Of a stretch of 64,000 nucleotides of DNA, positions 29,248-38,066 are shown piece by piece. A program made the position numbers and the translations under genes. The stretch comes from Ulvibacterium marinum (GTDB lineage: Bacteria > Bacteroidota > Bacteroidia > Flavobacteriales > Flavobacteriaceae): the NCBI RefSeq assembly GCF_003626755.1, contig NZ_RBCJ01000003.1, positions 315,859-379,858 of the forward strand, written 5' to 3'. Within the stretch, counting starts at the first letter, position 1, and every line of letters begins with the position of its first letter. The notes under the pieces are model-generated. The model was given only the letters and a program-made list of their open reading frames with translations, ran no database searches and was not told the origin of the DNA.

Positions 29248-29261
29248 ATGACAAATGTCAT
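29248..29261. promoter_or_regulatory. palindromic operator candidate upstream of pckA
   Basis: ATGACA-AA-TGTCAT is a perfect 6+6 inverted repeat. It is centred about 34 bases upstream of the middle of the pckA -7 box, so a bound dimer could touch RNA polymerase. The regulator is not identifiable from this window. Confidence 0.45.
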
Positions 29262-29643
29262 GTAGGTAAAAATCAATGGTCGGCTTTCTATGAATTTAAC
29301 CTTAAGATAACCTGATTCACCGTTTCATTGGTCGCATAGTTTGTTGAAACCCTGCTTGCATTTCGACAGGGCTCAGCATCACAGATTTGGTGCTTCAAAT
29401 TCCTGCCCGAAGATGTCTTTAATATAAGTCCTCGGTATGACATAGTCCAAGCTTGTTGGTTGATGGTTGTTGGAAAAAGATGTATGCCCATGTAACAATA
29501 TATTACCACCAACTGCCGATTGCGAACTGTTTATCGCTACTTTGGCCCAATGTTCACCTATGATATCATCTTTCCTATTAACCTATGCACTTTAAATATG
29601 TAGCGGTTTAGTTAAATGGTATAACTACTTCTACATGCTTTAT
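29262..29643. other. pckA-ruvB intergenic region without a gene
   Basis: About 380 bases with no credible frame. It contains a TTTCGACAGGGCTCAGCAT stretch (29361-29379) preceded by CCCTG at 29350-29354, which can pair with CAGGG at 29367-29371. The stretch resembles dispersed REP-like sequences seen in many bacterial genomes. The rest looks like unconstrained AT-rich DNA. Confidence 0.4.
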
Positions 29644-29651
29644 TATCTTTG
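29644..29651 (+). promoter_or_regulatory. -7 promoter box of ruvB, seven bases from its ATG
   Basis: TATCTTTG matches TAnnTTTG exactly and ends seven bases before the ruvB ATG at 29659, so transcription may begin at or next to the start codon. No clear -33 TTG is seen. Confidence 0.5.
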
Positions 29652-29658
29652 TTAGGAT

Positions 29659-30681
29659 ATGAATGAACACTTGGATCCAACCGCACAGAACTTTTCCCAA
29701 GAAGAACTGGATGTCGAAAGGGCATTGAGACCTGTGACGTTTGAAGATTTTACGGGACAAGAACAGGTTCTGGAAAATCTAAAGGTATTTGTACAAGCGG
29801 CCAACTTAAGAGGAGAGGCCTTGGATCATACCTTGTTCCATGGCCCACCTGGCCTTGGCAAGACCACACTGGCACATATTCTGGCCAATGAACTGGGAGT
29901 AGGCATCAAGATTACCTCGGGACCCGTGTTGGACAAGCCCGGGGATTTGGCCGGTCTGCTGACTAATCTCCAAGAAAGGGATGTTCTTTTTATAGATGAG
30001 ATTCACAGGCTAAGCCCTATTGTGGAAGAATATCTCTATTCTGCCATGGAGGATTACAAAATTGATATCATGATCGAGACGGGCCCTAATGCGCGTTCCG
30101 TTCAAATTAACCTTAATCCGTTTACTTTGATCGGGGCCACTACACGTTCGGGTTTGTTGACGGCACCCATGCGGGCACGTTTTGGGATCTCAAGCCGATT
30201 GGAGTATTACTCTACGGAATTACTCTCTACAATAGTGCAGCGTAGTGCGGATATTTTAAAAGTACCTATTACCAATGAAGCGGCCATTGAGATTGCCGGA
30301 CGTAGTAGAGGTACGCCAAGAATCTGCAATGCCCTTCTTCGCCGTGTCCGTGATTTTGCCCAGATCAAGGGTAATGGGAATATAGATATGGATATCTCAA
30401 AATTTGGTCTCAATGCGTTGCATGTGGATGCCCATGGTCTCGATGAAATGGACAATAAGATTCTGACCACCATAATTGATAAATTCAAGGGAGGCCCGGT
30501 CGGTATTACTACATTGGCCACAGCTGTTTCCGAAAGTGCAGAGACCATCGAGGAAGTCTATGAACCTTTTTTGATCCAACAGGGTTTTATCATGCGTACG
30601 CCACGGGGCCGAGAGGTAACGGAATTGGCCTATAAACATTTGGGACGGATAAAAGGTGGTGATCAGCCGGGCTTGTTCTGA
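29659..30681 (+). CDS. ruvB: Holliday junction branch-migration ATPase RuvB
   Basis: A 340-residue AAA+ motor that drives branch migration with RuvA. Walker [10 protein letters not shown] lies at about residues 62-70, Walker B LFIDEIHR follows, then sensor ATTRSGLL. The C-terminal winged-helix domain includes [17 protein letters not shown]. Length and motifs are standard. The start ATG lies only seven bases past a -7 box. Its stop shares one base with the ATG of the next gene (TGATG), coupling it to a cytochrome P450. ruvA is 7 kb away, next to sprA. Confidence 0.98.
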   Translation: MNEHLDPTAQNFSQEELDVERALRPVTFEDFTGQEQVLENLKVFVQAANLRGEALDHTLFHGPPGLGKTTLAHILANELGVGIKITSGPVLDKPGDLAGLLTNLQERDVLFIDEIHRLSPIVEEYLYSAMEDYKIDIMIETGPNARSVQINLNPFTLIGATTRSGLLTAPMRARFGISSRLEYYSTELLSTIVQRSADILKVPITNEAAIEIAGRSRGTPRICNALLRRVRDFAQIKGNGNIDMDISKFGLNALHVDAHGLDEMDNKILTTIIDKFKGGPVGITTLATAVSESAETIEEVYEPFLIQQGFIMRTPRGREVTELAYKHLGRIKGGDQPGLF

Positions 30682-32006
30682 TGAAAAATTTACCGAGTAT
30701 CCCCCGATATGAAGTATTAAGGAACAGAAGGACTATTCTAAAAAACCCTTTGCCGTTTCATCACAAGTATTTTCAGGAGTATGGGGACACCTTTAGGATA
30801 AATTTAGGTAGGAGCAATGACTGGGTATTTACCAGGAATGCGGAATCTATACGGCACATACTTCAAAAAAACCACAAGAACTATGGAAAGTCGTCCTTAC
30901 AGACCAAGGAATTGGCCAAATATATCGGCCATGGACTGCTAACGTCCAATGGTGAGTTCTGGCGTGTACATCGGAGGATGATACAACCGGCCTTCCATAA
31001 GAAAAAATTGGAAGGCCTTATAGGCATGATGTATAGAACCATTGTGGCCGAGCTAAATGCACTTCAAGTAAATTCCGAGTATGATATTTTTCCCATGATG
31101 GGAGATTTGGCCTTTCAAGTAGTGGCAAGATCCCTTTTTAGTGCGGACAATATCCATGATAGGATGCAACGTCTAAAGGAGATTACCATAGCCAACCAAA
31201 AAATGTTGATCAAGGAAATGCGAATGCCCTATCTAAAATGGTGGTTCAATTTGACAGGGGATACAGGGAGGCATTTAAAACTATCCGGCGAGGCAAGGCA
31301 TTTGATCAATGGAATCGTTCAGGAACGCTTGGACTCCAATGAGAAAAAGGACGATTTGTTGGATATGCTATTGGATGCCCGTTATGAGGATGGTACGAAC
31401 ATGCAGAGGGAACAGTTGATCGATGAGGTGATGGTACTTTTTACGGCAGGTCATGAAACTACGGCCAATGCTTTGAGCTTTACGCTGATGTTATTGGCAA
31501 AACATCCAGAGATTCAACAAAGACTTTTTCAGGAAGTAAGGGAAGTTAATTTTGAAAATGGAAATAATTTACAGGCTTTGACCCAATTGTCATATACCCT
31601 ACAGTGCATAGAGGAATCCATGCGCCTTTATCCCCCGGTATATTTTACGGATCGGGTTAGTTTGGCCGAAGATATCATAAAAGGGCATATATTTAAAAAA
31701 GGTACCGTATGGTTAATGAGCATTTACGAGTTACATAGACATATGGATTTCTGGGAGAACCCGCATCAATTCATCCCGGAACGCTTTGCCTCGGACGCTA
31801 AAAAGGACTTTTCCGCTCATTACTTTCCCTTTGGGGCGGGACCTCGAATGTGCGTAGGCAATAATTTTGCCATGTACGAGATGATAATAACGATTGCTTT
31901 TTTGGTTAAGAAATACCGGTTATCCACTACCCATGAAATTGAAGTTCATCCACTGATTAGCTTAAAACCTAAGGGGGCTTATATAAAACTTACAGCACGC
32001 ATATAA
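30681..32006 (+). CDS. cytochrome P450
   Basis: A 441-residue heme-thiolate monooxygenase. The oxygen-binding I-helix motif AGHETT is at 256-261, the K-helix ExxR is in EESMRL, and the heme loop FGAGPRMCVG places the Cys ligand at residue 391. It has no N-terminal membrane anchor and begins [13 protein letters not shown], so a soluble enzyme is likely. Class and motif spacing resemble bacterial CYP102-heme-domain or fatty-acid hydroxylase-like P450s; substrate unknown. No ferredoxin or reductase gene is adjacent. It is wedged between ruvB (one-base overlap) and queG (immediately adjacent), a tight operon whose logic is not obvious. Confidence 0.95.
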   Translation: MKNLPSIPRYEVLRNRRTILKNPLPFHHKYFQEYGDTFRINLGRSNDWVFTRNAESIRHILQKNHKNYGKSSLQTKELAKYIGHGLLTSNGEFWRVHRRMIQPAFHKKKLEGLIGMMYRTIVAELNALQVNSEYDIFPMMGDLAFQVVARSLFSADNIHDRMQRLKEITIANQKMLIKEMRMPYLKWWFNLTGDTGRHLKLSGEARHLINGIVQERLDSNEKKDDLLDMLLDARYEDGTNMQREQLIDEVMVLFTAGHETTANALSFTLMLLAKHPEIQQRLFQEVREVNFENGNNLQALTQLSYTLQCIEESMRLYPPVYFTDRVSLAEDIIKGHIFKKGTVWLMSIYELHRHMDFWENPHQFIPERFASDAKKDFSAHYFPFGAGPRMCVGNNFAMYEMIITIAFLVKKYRLSTTHEIEVHPLISLKPKGAYIKLTARI

Positions 32007-32927
32007 ATGCATGGAAAAGGCCGACATACGGTTTTAATAAAGGAAGAAGCCAAACGCCTCGGTTTTTTGTCCTGTGGTATTTCCAAAGCCGCGTTTTTAG
32101 AAGAGGAGGCCCCTAGATTGGAAAAATGGTTGAAGAACAGTATGCACGGCGAGATGCATTATATGGAAAACCATTTTGACAAGCGCCTGGATCCCACAAA
32201 GCTGGTAGATGGGGCAAAGTCGGTGATTTCATTGCTGCTGAATTATTATCCCTCCGAGAGCCAAATACAAGACACCTTTAAGGTGTCAAAATACGCCTAT
32301 GGTATGGACTACCACTTTGTGATAAAGGAAAAGCTTAAAAACCTGCTCCAGTTTATTCAAGAAGAAATTGGCGAGGTTCATGGTCGGGCGTTTGTGGATT
32401 CCGCTCCCGTTTTGGATAAGGCATGGGCGGCGAAAAGTGGCTTGGGTTGGATGGGCAAACATAGCAACTTGCTTACGCAAAAGGTGGGTTCCTTTTATTT
32501 CATTGCGGAGCTAATAGTGGATTTGGAATTGGATTACGATGCTCCGGTAACCGATCATTGTGGTTCCTGTACGGCCTGTATCGATGCCTGTCCCACAGAA
32601 GCCATTGTAGAGCCCTATGTCGTGGACGGAAGCAAGTGCATATCCTATTTCACCATTGAGCTCAAAAATGAAATTCCAACTTCGGTAAAAGACCAATTTG
32701 AAGATTGGATCTTTGGTTGTGATGTCTGTCAGGATGTCTGTCCATGGAATCGGTTTTCCAAATCACATGACGAACCTCTTTTTCACCCCAAACCAGAATT
32801 ACTGTCCATGACCAAAAAAGACTGGGAAGAAATAACGGAGGACGTCTTCAGAAAGGTTTTTCAGAAATCGGCCGTAAAACGCACGAAATTTTCCGGTCTC
32901 AAAAGAAATATCAACTTCATTAAATAA
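32007..32927 (+). CDS. queG: epoxyqueuosine reductase QueG
   Basis: A 306-residue cobalamin- and Fe-S-dependent enzyme that reduces epoxyqueuosine to queuosine at position 34 of certain tRNAs. The N-terminal reductase domain contains HGEMHYM and [20 protein letters not shown], signature segments of QueG. The 4Fe-4S region shows [16 protein letters not shown] and [11 protein letters not shown]. It is slightly short compared with proteins carrying extra HEAT repeats, but usual for Bacteroidota. The ATG follows the P450 stop directly (TAA ATG). Confidence 0.94.
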   Translation: MHGKGRHTVLIKEEAKRLGFLSCGISKAAFLEEEAPRLEKWLKNSMHGEMHYMENHFDKRLDPTKLVDGAKSVISLLLNYYPSESQIQDTFKVSKYAYGMDYHFVIKEKLKNLLQFIQEEIGEVHGRAFVDSAPVLDKAWAAKSGLGWMGKHSNLLTQKVGSFYFIAELIVDLELDYDAPVTDHCGSCTACIDACPTEAIVEPYVVDGSKCISYFTIELKNEIPTSVKDQFEDWIFGCDVCQDVCPWNRFSKSHDEPLFHPKPELLSMTKKDWEEITEDVFRKVFQKSAVKRTKFSGLKRNINFIK

Positions 32928-32947
32928 ATTTTAAGGGTAAGATTTTC

Positions 32948-32979
32948 AAAACCTTAGGGTTTTCTTCTCCTCTTTTTTT
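32948..32979 (+). terminator. weak terminator candidate after queG
   Basis: AAAACC (32948-32953) and GGTTTT (32958-32963) form a six-base stem with a TTAG loop. The T-rich run comes only later (32972-32979), so efficiency is doubtful. Confidence 0.35.
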
Positions 32980-32991
32980 GTCAGCTGGAAA

Positions 32992-33007
32992 ACGCAAACG
33001 TTTTCGT
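32992..33007. promoter_or_regulatory. LacI-type operator candidate upstream of the symporter
   Basis: ACGCAAACGTTTTCGT is a 16-base palindrome centred on CG, with one mismatched pair, the form typical of LacI-family operators. A partial second copy (AAAACGTTA) lies at about 33055-33063. Both are within 210 bases upstream of the symporter ATG. Confidence 0.45.
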
Positions 33008-33198
33008 AATAAAATTTACCATTTTCTTTTTAAGATTTTTTTAAGAAGTCGTTAAAAACGTTATATTCGGAGACAGTACTTTTTACAGATTTCTTAAAAT
33101 TAGGCAATAGATATGTGTTATAGTTTAAAATAAAAGCTATTGATTGTGGAAATGCCAAAATGAACCAATAAAACTGACTAAACTAAATCAACACTATT

Positions 33199-34917
33199 AT
33201 GGGCGAATTGGAAACATTGGACGTAATTGTAATTCTGGTTTATCTTGTAGGAATTATCATATACGGAATATCAAAGTCCAAGAGAAGCAGTTCGGAGGAT
33301 TATTTCTTGGGTGGGAGGACCATGACCTGGCCCATTGTCGGTATTGCCCTATTCTCGGCCAATATTTCCAGTTCTACCTTGGTGGGGTTAGCCTCGGATG
33401 GTTTTCAGACCAACATCAGTGTTTATAACTATGAGTGGTATGCTGTAGTAATCTTAATTTTCTTTTCCATTTTTTTCCTACCCTTCTACTTAAAATCCGG
33501 AGTTTACACCATGCCGGAATTTATGATGCGCAGGTACGATAAACGATCACGTTACTATTTTTCCTTTATTACTATTTTGGGGAATGTCCTTGTGGACACA
33601 GCAGCCGGCCTCTATGTTGGGAGCATTGTTTTAAAATTGCTATTCCCTGAAATTAGCTCAACATATATTATTATTATGTTGGCCATCGCAGCAGCGGCAT
33701 ATACCATTCCTGGAGGTTTGAACTCCGTAATACAGACCGAAGTGATACAGGCCGTGCTTCTCATTATTGGTTCTTGCTTCCTTACCTACTTTGCTTTTGA
33801 TCAATTGGGAGGTGGCTGGCAGGGAATGATGGAAAAATTGGACGCCATGTTAGCCGGTGGGGAGGTGAATTTTGGGGATAGAGCTGCCGAAGGTAAATAT
33901 ATTCCGTCCAATTCGGATGAAGTATTTAGTCTGGTACGTCCGGACAATGATGAGTTTATGCCTTGGTGGGGGTTATTGACCGGAGTTCCTCTTCTAGGCT
34001 TTTATTTCTGGGCCAATAACCAGTTTATGGTACAGAGGGTATTAGGGGCCAAGGATCTGAACCATGGGAGATGGGGGGCACTTTTTGCAGGGTTTTTAAA
34101 ACTCCCCGTTATTTTTATCATGGTGGTTCCTGGCGTGTTGGCCTTATTACTTTTTAACAACCTGGATATTTCTGGACTTAATTACCCCTTGGCCAATGGC
34201 GGAATGTGCGAGAATCTGTCCGATTGCCCTAACCTTACCTATCCGGTATTATTATTTCAATTACTGCCCACTGGAATTTTAGGTCTGGTAGTAGCTGGTC
34301 TTTTGGCGGCCATGATGTCCTCGGTTTCCGCGACCTTTAATTCGGCATCTACTTTGATTACTATGGATTTTGTAAAACAACTTCGCCCGGAAATGACAAG
34401 TAAACAATTGGTTCGGGCAGGTCAGATAGCTACCTTGGTTTTGGTGGTCCTGGCTTCAGCATGGGTTCCCTTCATTGAAAAGGTAAGCGACTCGCTATGG
34501 GGCTATTTGCAATTGGTCATCGCATTTACCAGTCCTCCTGTGGTATCTGCTTTCATATTAGGACTTTTTTGGAAAAGGGCGAATGGTACTGGAGCCTTTG
34601 TTAGTTTGTTGGTCGGTGGTGCCTTCGCTCTTTTTATGATATTGTCGGCGGCATATGATATTTCCCCTTACCTCAATGATTTCCATTTCTTGGCAAAGGC
34701 GAATCTGTTATTCGTTATAAGCATTATTGTCCATGTAGTGGCAAGTTTAGCGACAGGTCTTCCAGATGAGGAGCAGGTAAAAGAGTATACATACAAAAGG
34801 GAAATGTTTACCGAGGAGACCGAAGAGCTAAGTGCTCTTCCGTGGTATAAAAATTATCGGTATTTAGCCATTATATTATTAGTCGTTACTACAATCGTAG
34901 TAGGCTCATTTTGGTAG
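33199..34917 (+). CDS. sodium:solute symporter (SSS family)
   Basis: A 572-residue inner-membrane transporter with about 14 hydrophobic helices. The N-terminal segment SSEDYFLGGRTMTWPIVG and the following ALFSANISSSTLVGLA are SSS signatures (helix 1 with the break that binds Na+ and substrate). PEFMMRRYDKR and GLVVAGLLAAMMSSVSATFNS, with the Na2-site Ser residues, also fit. Sodium/glucose-like cotransporters are the nearest group I recognise, so a sugar or related substrate is likely but not proven. The LacI-like palindrome upstream supports sugar control. A hairpin terminator follows at 34938. Confidence 0.92.
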   Translation: MGELETLDVIVILVYLVGIIIYGISKSKRSSSEDYFLGGRTMTWPIVGIALFSANISSSTLVGLASDGFQTNISVYNYEWYAVVILIFFSIFFLPFYLKSGVYTMPEFMMRRYDKRSRYYFSFITILGNVLVDTAAGLYVGSIVLKLLFPEISSTYIIIMLAIAAAAYTIPGGLNSVIQTEVIQAVLLIIGSCFLTYFAFDQLGGGWQGMMEKLDAMLAGGEVNFGDRAAEGKYIPSNSDEVFSLVRPDNDEFMPWWGLLTGVPLLGFYFWANNQFMVQRVLGAKDLNHGRWGALFAGFLKLPVIFIMVVPGVLALLLFNNLDISGLNYPLANGGMCENLSDCPNLTYPVLLFQLLPTGILGLVVAGLLAAMMSSVSATFNSASTLITMDFVKQLRPEMTSKQLVRAGQIATLVLVVLASAWVPFIEKVSDSLWGYLQLVIAFTSPPVVSAFILGLFWKRANGTGAFVSLLVGGAFALFMILSAAYDISPYLNDFHFLAKANLLFVISIIVHVVASLATGLPDEEQVKEYTYKREMFTEETEELSALPWYKNYRYLAIILLVVTTIVVGSFW

Positions 34918-34937
34918 TTTAAGTTTAACATTTGGGA

Positions 34938-34967
34938 AAGCATCAATAATTTTATTGGTGCTTTTTT
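34938..34967 (+). terminator. terminator after the symporter gene
   Basis: AAGCATCAATAA (34938-34949) pairs with TTATTGGTGCTT (34952-34963, one G-T pair), followed by T residues to 34967. Confidence 0.75.
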
Positions 34968-35025
34968 ATTTTTGGGAACCCCTTTCCTAAAAGATTAGGC
35001 TAAATTTACAAATCAAACTTCGGAT

Positions 35026-37335
35026 ATGAGTGAAGAGAAACGTAGACGGGAGGCTTTGGTATACCATGCCAAACCCAGTCCCGGAAAAATAAAAATAGTA
35101 CCTACCAAACCGTATGCCACCCAACGTGATCTGGCATTGGCCTATTCTCCCGGAGTTGCGGAGCCCTGCCTGGAAATCGAAAAGAACCGAGAAGATGTTT
35201 ACAAATACACCTCCAAAGGGAATATAGTTGCTGTTATTTCCAATGGCACAGCTGTTTTGGGTTTGGGAAATATAGGACCTGAGGCTTCCAAGCCTGTAAT
35301 GGAAGGTAAAAGCTTGCTATTTAAGATTTTCGCCGATATCGATGGAATAGATATTGAATTGGATACTGAGGATGTGGACAAGTTTGTGGAAACGGTAAAG
35401 ACCATCGCCCCCACCTTCGGTGGAATTAATTTGGAGGATATCAAAGCCCCGGAGGCCTTTGAAATAGAACGTCGATTAAAGGAAGAACTGGATATTCCCG
35501 TCATGCATGATGATCAACATGGCACAGCAATTATTTCCGCCGCTGCGTTATTGAATGCATTGGAATTGACAAATAGAAAAATTGAGGAAGTAAAAATAGT
35601 GGTCAGTGGAGCGGGAGCTGCCGCAGTTTCTTGTACCAAATTGTACAAAGCATTTGGGGCCATGGCAGAAAACATTGTTATGTTGGATAGCAAAGGCGTA
35701 ATCCGAAAGGACAGGGAGAATCTATCCCATGAAAAGCTGGAGTTTGCCACGGACCAAAAAATAGATACTTTGGAAGAGGCTATGAAGGATTCGGATGTTT
35801 TTATTGGACTATCCATTGCCGATATTGTGACTCCAAAAATGTTAGAATCCATGGCCAAAAATCCCATTGTATTCGCCATGGCCAACCCAAATCCGGAAAT
35901 AAAATATGGGTTGGCCTGTAAAACCAGGGATGATATCATCATGGCTACGGGACGTTCGGATCATCCCAATCAAGTGAATAATGTTCTTGGATTTCCGTTC
36001 ATATTTCGAGGTGCTCTAGATGTAAGGGCGACTACTATCAATGAGGAGATGAAAATGGCCGCGGTGAAGGCATTGGCAGATTTGGCCAAACAGCCCGTCC
36101 CCGAACAGGTTAATATCACATACGGTGAGACTAGACTTACTTTCGGTAAGGACTATATTATTCCCAAACCTTTTGACCCAAGGCTCATTTCCGAAATTCC
36201 TCCTGCAGTGGCCAAAGCCGCCATACAGAGCGGGGTTTCCAAGGCTCCAATTACAAATTGGGAAGCCTATTGCGAGGCACTCCTACAACGATCTGGCGAT
36301 GACAACAAGGTGATGCGCTTACTTATGAATAGGGCAAAGGTAAACCCCAAAAAAATAGTTTTTGCCGAAGCCGATCACCTGGATGTTCTAAAGGCCGCCC
36401 AGATTGCTTACGAGGAGGGTATAGCACATCCCATTTTGTTGGGGGATAAACAAATTATTTCCGAGTTAAAGAAAGAATTGGAATTTGATGCGGATGTACC
36501 CATCATTGATCAATATGGGGATGATTCCTTGGAAAAGAGAAACCACTATGCCCAAAGATATTGGGAAAGTAGGAAGAGAAGCGGAACTACTTTGTATAGT
36601 GCACAAATAAAAATGCGGGAGCGCAATTATTTTGGTGCCATGATGGTTTTGGAAGGAGATGCCGATGGTATGATAACCGGACATTCCAGGGCCTACGCCA
36701 ATGTAGTGAGACCCGTATTTGAGGTTATTGGAAGGGCGACCAGTGTAAGAAAGGCGGCAACGGCTCATATTATGATAACGAATAATGGCCCTCTGATTTT
36801 GTCCGATACATCCATCAATATTGATCCTACCGCGGAGGAGTTGGCTGAAATTGCCAGAATGACAGCTAATTTAGGCAGCGCTTTCGGGTTTGATCCGGTT
36901 GTGGCGATGTTGTCCTATGCCAATTTTGGCGCTTCAAATCATCCTCATGCCTCAAAAGTAAGAAAGGCCGTCGAACAGCTGCATGACGAAAATCCCAATT
37001 TGGTTGTAGATGGGGAAATACAGACTGATTTTGCGCTGAACAGGGAGATGCTTCAAAGCCAATTTCCGTTTTCAAAACTTGCTGGGAAAAAGGTCAACAC
37101 TTTGATATTCCCGAATCTGGAATCCGCGAACATTACCTATAAATTGTTGAAGGAACTGCATGCTGCAGATGCCATTGGACCTATAATGTTGGGACTTCGA
37201 AAAGCCGTCCATATCCTACAACTGGGAGCCAGTGTTGATGAAATGGTGAACATGACGGCCGTAGCGGTTATAGATGCCCAGGAAAGGGAAAAACGCAAAC
37301 GTGCCAAAACAGGGAATAGTTCTCGGAAGGCATAA
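35026..37335 (+). CDS. maeB: NADP-type malic enzyme with phosphotransacetylase-like domain
   Basis: A 769-residue two-domain protein. Residues about 1-425 form the malic enzyme (oxidative decarboxylation of malate to pyruvate): YSPGVAEPCLEI, MEGKSLLFKIFADIDGIDIE, MHDDQHGTAII and the nucleotide-binding GAGAAAVSC. Residues about 430-760 resemble phosphate acetyltransferase (ADHLDVLKAAQIAYEEG; EGDADGMITGHSRAYANV; SDTSINIDPTAEELA) and in MaeB are thought to be regulatory. The length is typical of the fused enzyme. TAAATTTA at 35001-35008 is a near match to a -7 box. Together with pckA it connects the TCA cycle with pyruvate and PEP. Confidence 0.95.
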   Translation: MSEEKRRREALVYHAKPSPGKIKIVPTKPYATQRDLALAYSPGVAEPCLEIEKNREDVYKYTSKGNIVAVISNGTAVLGLGNIGPEASKPVMEGKSLLFKIFADIDGIDIELDTEDVDKFVETVKTIAPTFGGINLEDIKAPEAFEIERRLKEELDIPVMHDDQHGTAIISAAALLNALELTNRKIEEVKIVVSGAGAAAVSCTKLYKAFGAMAENIVMLDSKGVIRKDRENLSHEKLEFATDQKIDTLEEAMKDSDVFIGLSIADIVTPKMLESMAKNPIVFAMANPNPEIKYGLACKTRDDIIMATGRSDHPNQVNNVLGFPFIFRGALDVRATTINEEMKMAAVKALADLAKQPVPEQVNITYGETRLTFGKDYIIPKPFDPRLISEIPPAVAKAAIQSGVSKAPITNWEAYCEALLQRSGDDNKVMRLLMNRAKVNPKKIVFAEADHLDVLKAAQIAYEEGIAHPILLGDKQIISELKKELEFDADVPIIDQYGDDSLEKRNHYAQRYWESRKRSGTTLYSAQIKMRERNYFGAMMVLEGDADGMITGHSRAYANVVRPVFEVIGRATSVRKAATAHIMITNNGPLILSDTSINIDPTAEELAEIARMTANLGSAFGFDPVVAMLSYANFGASNHPHASKVRKAVEQLHDENPNLVVDGEIQTDFALNREMLQSQFPFSKLAGKKVNTLIFPNLESANITYKLLKELHAADAIGPIMLGLRKAVHILQLGASVDEMVNMTAVAVIDAQEREKRKRAKTGNSSRKA

Positions 37336-37390
37336 AAATTTGGTTATAGAATTAGTCTCGGTGATCGATTTTAATGTAATGAATACATTC

Positions 37391-37425
37391 CTTAAACCTT
37401 AAACCTTAAACCTTAAACCTTAAAC
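37391..37425 (+). repeat. five perfect tandem copies of a 7-base unit before ruvA-sprA
   Basis: CTTAAAC occurs five times head to tail, followed by a decayed copy (CTGAAGC). It lies 55 bases before the ruvA ATG in the 144-base maeB-ruvA gap, where the ruvA-sprA promoter is expected. Confidence 0.9.
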
Positions 37426-37479
37426 CTGAAGCATATCAAATTGAACTTGAAGTTGATATTTGTGCTTGAACTTTGATTT

Positions 37480-38061
37480 ATGATACATCACCTAAAAGGA
37501 AAACTGATAGAAAAAAATCCGACCCATGTTATTATTGAATGTGGGGGGGTAGGCTATTTCGTAAATATATCGCTCCACACATTTTCCAAAATATCCGATG
37601 TAGAGCTCATTAATCTCTTTACCCATTTACAAGTAAAGGAAGATTCGCATACATTGTTCGGTTTCGCGGAGAAATCCGAGCGTGAAATATTTCGTTTACT
37701 GCTGTCTGTTTCAGGAATAGGATCTAGCACTGCAAGGACCATGTTGTCTTCCTTGTCCCCGCCCCAAATACGGGAGGCCATTGCTAATGGTAATGTGGCC
37801 ACAATTCAAGCAATAAAAGGAATTGGGGCAAAAACCGCACAAAGGGTTATTCTGGACCTAAGGGACAAAATTTTGAAGGTCTACGATATAGATGAAGTTT
37901 CCATTAATTCAAACAATACAAATAAAGAAGAAGCGTTATCTGCTTTAGAGGTTCTTGGCTTTGTCCGAAGACAAGCCGAAAAGGCAGTGGACAAAGTGCT
38001 AAACCAAGACCCTTCTCTAAGCGTTGAGAACATTATAAAACACGCGCTTAAAAATTTGTAG
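37480..38061 (+). CDS. ruvA: Holliday junction-binding protein RuvA
   Basis: A 193-residue protein that binds Holliday junctions as a tetramer and recruits RuvB. An N-terminal OB domain (MIHHLKGKLIEKNPTHVIIE) is followed by two helix-hairpin-helix motifs (LLSVSGIGSSTARTML and IQAIKGIGAKTAQRVIL) and a short C-terminal domain III that contacts RuvB (about 145-193). Length is standard. The ATG is at 37480 and the stop at 38059-38061, with sprA starting five bases later. The ruvA-sprA adjacency is known in Flavobacterium. Confidence 0.97.
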   Translation: MIHHLKGKLIEKNPTHVIIECGGVGYFVNISLHTFSKISDVELINLFTHLQVKEDSHTLFGFAEKSEREIFRLLLSVSGIGSSTARTMLSSLSPPQIREAIANGNVATIQAIKGIGAKTAQRVILDLRDKILKVYDIDEVSINSNNTNKEEALSALEVLGFVRRQAEKAVDKVLNQDPSLSVENIIKHALKNL

Positions 38062-38066
38062 CAAGT

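Noticed and set aside
30681-32006. P450 as part of a secondary-metabolite cluster
   Set aside because: Neighbours are ruvB and queG, and there is no synthase, terpene cyclase or carotenoid gene in the window.
37391-37425. CRISPR-like array
   Set aside because: The unit is 7 bases with no spacers and no cas gene nearby; it is a simple tandem repeat.
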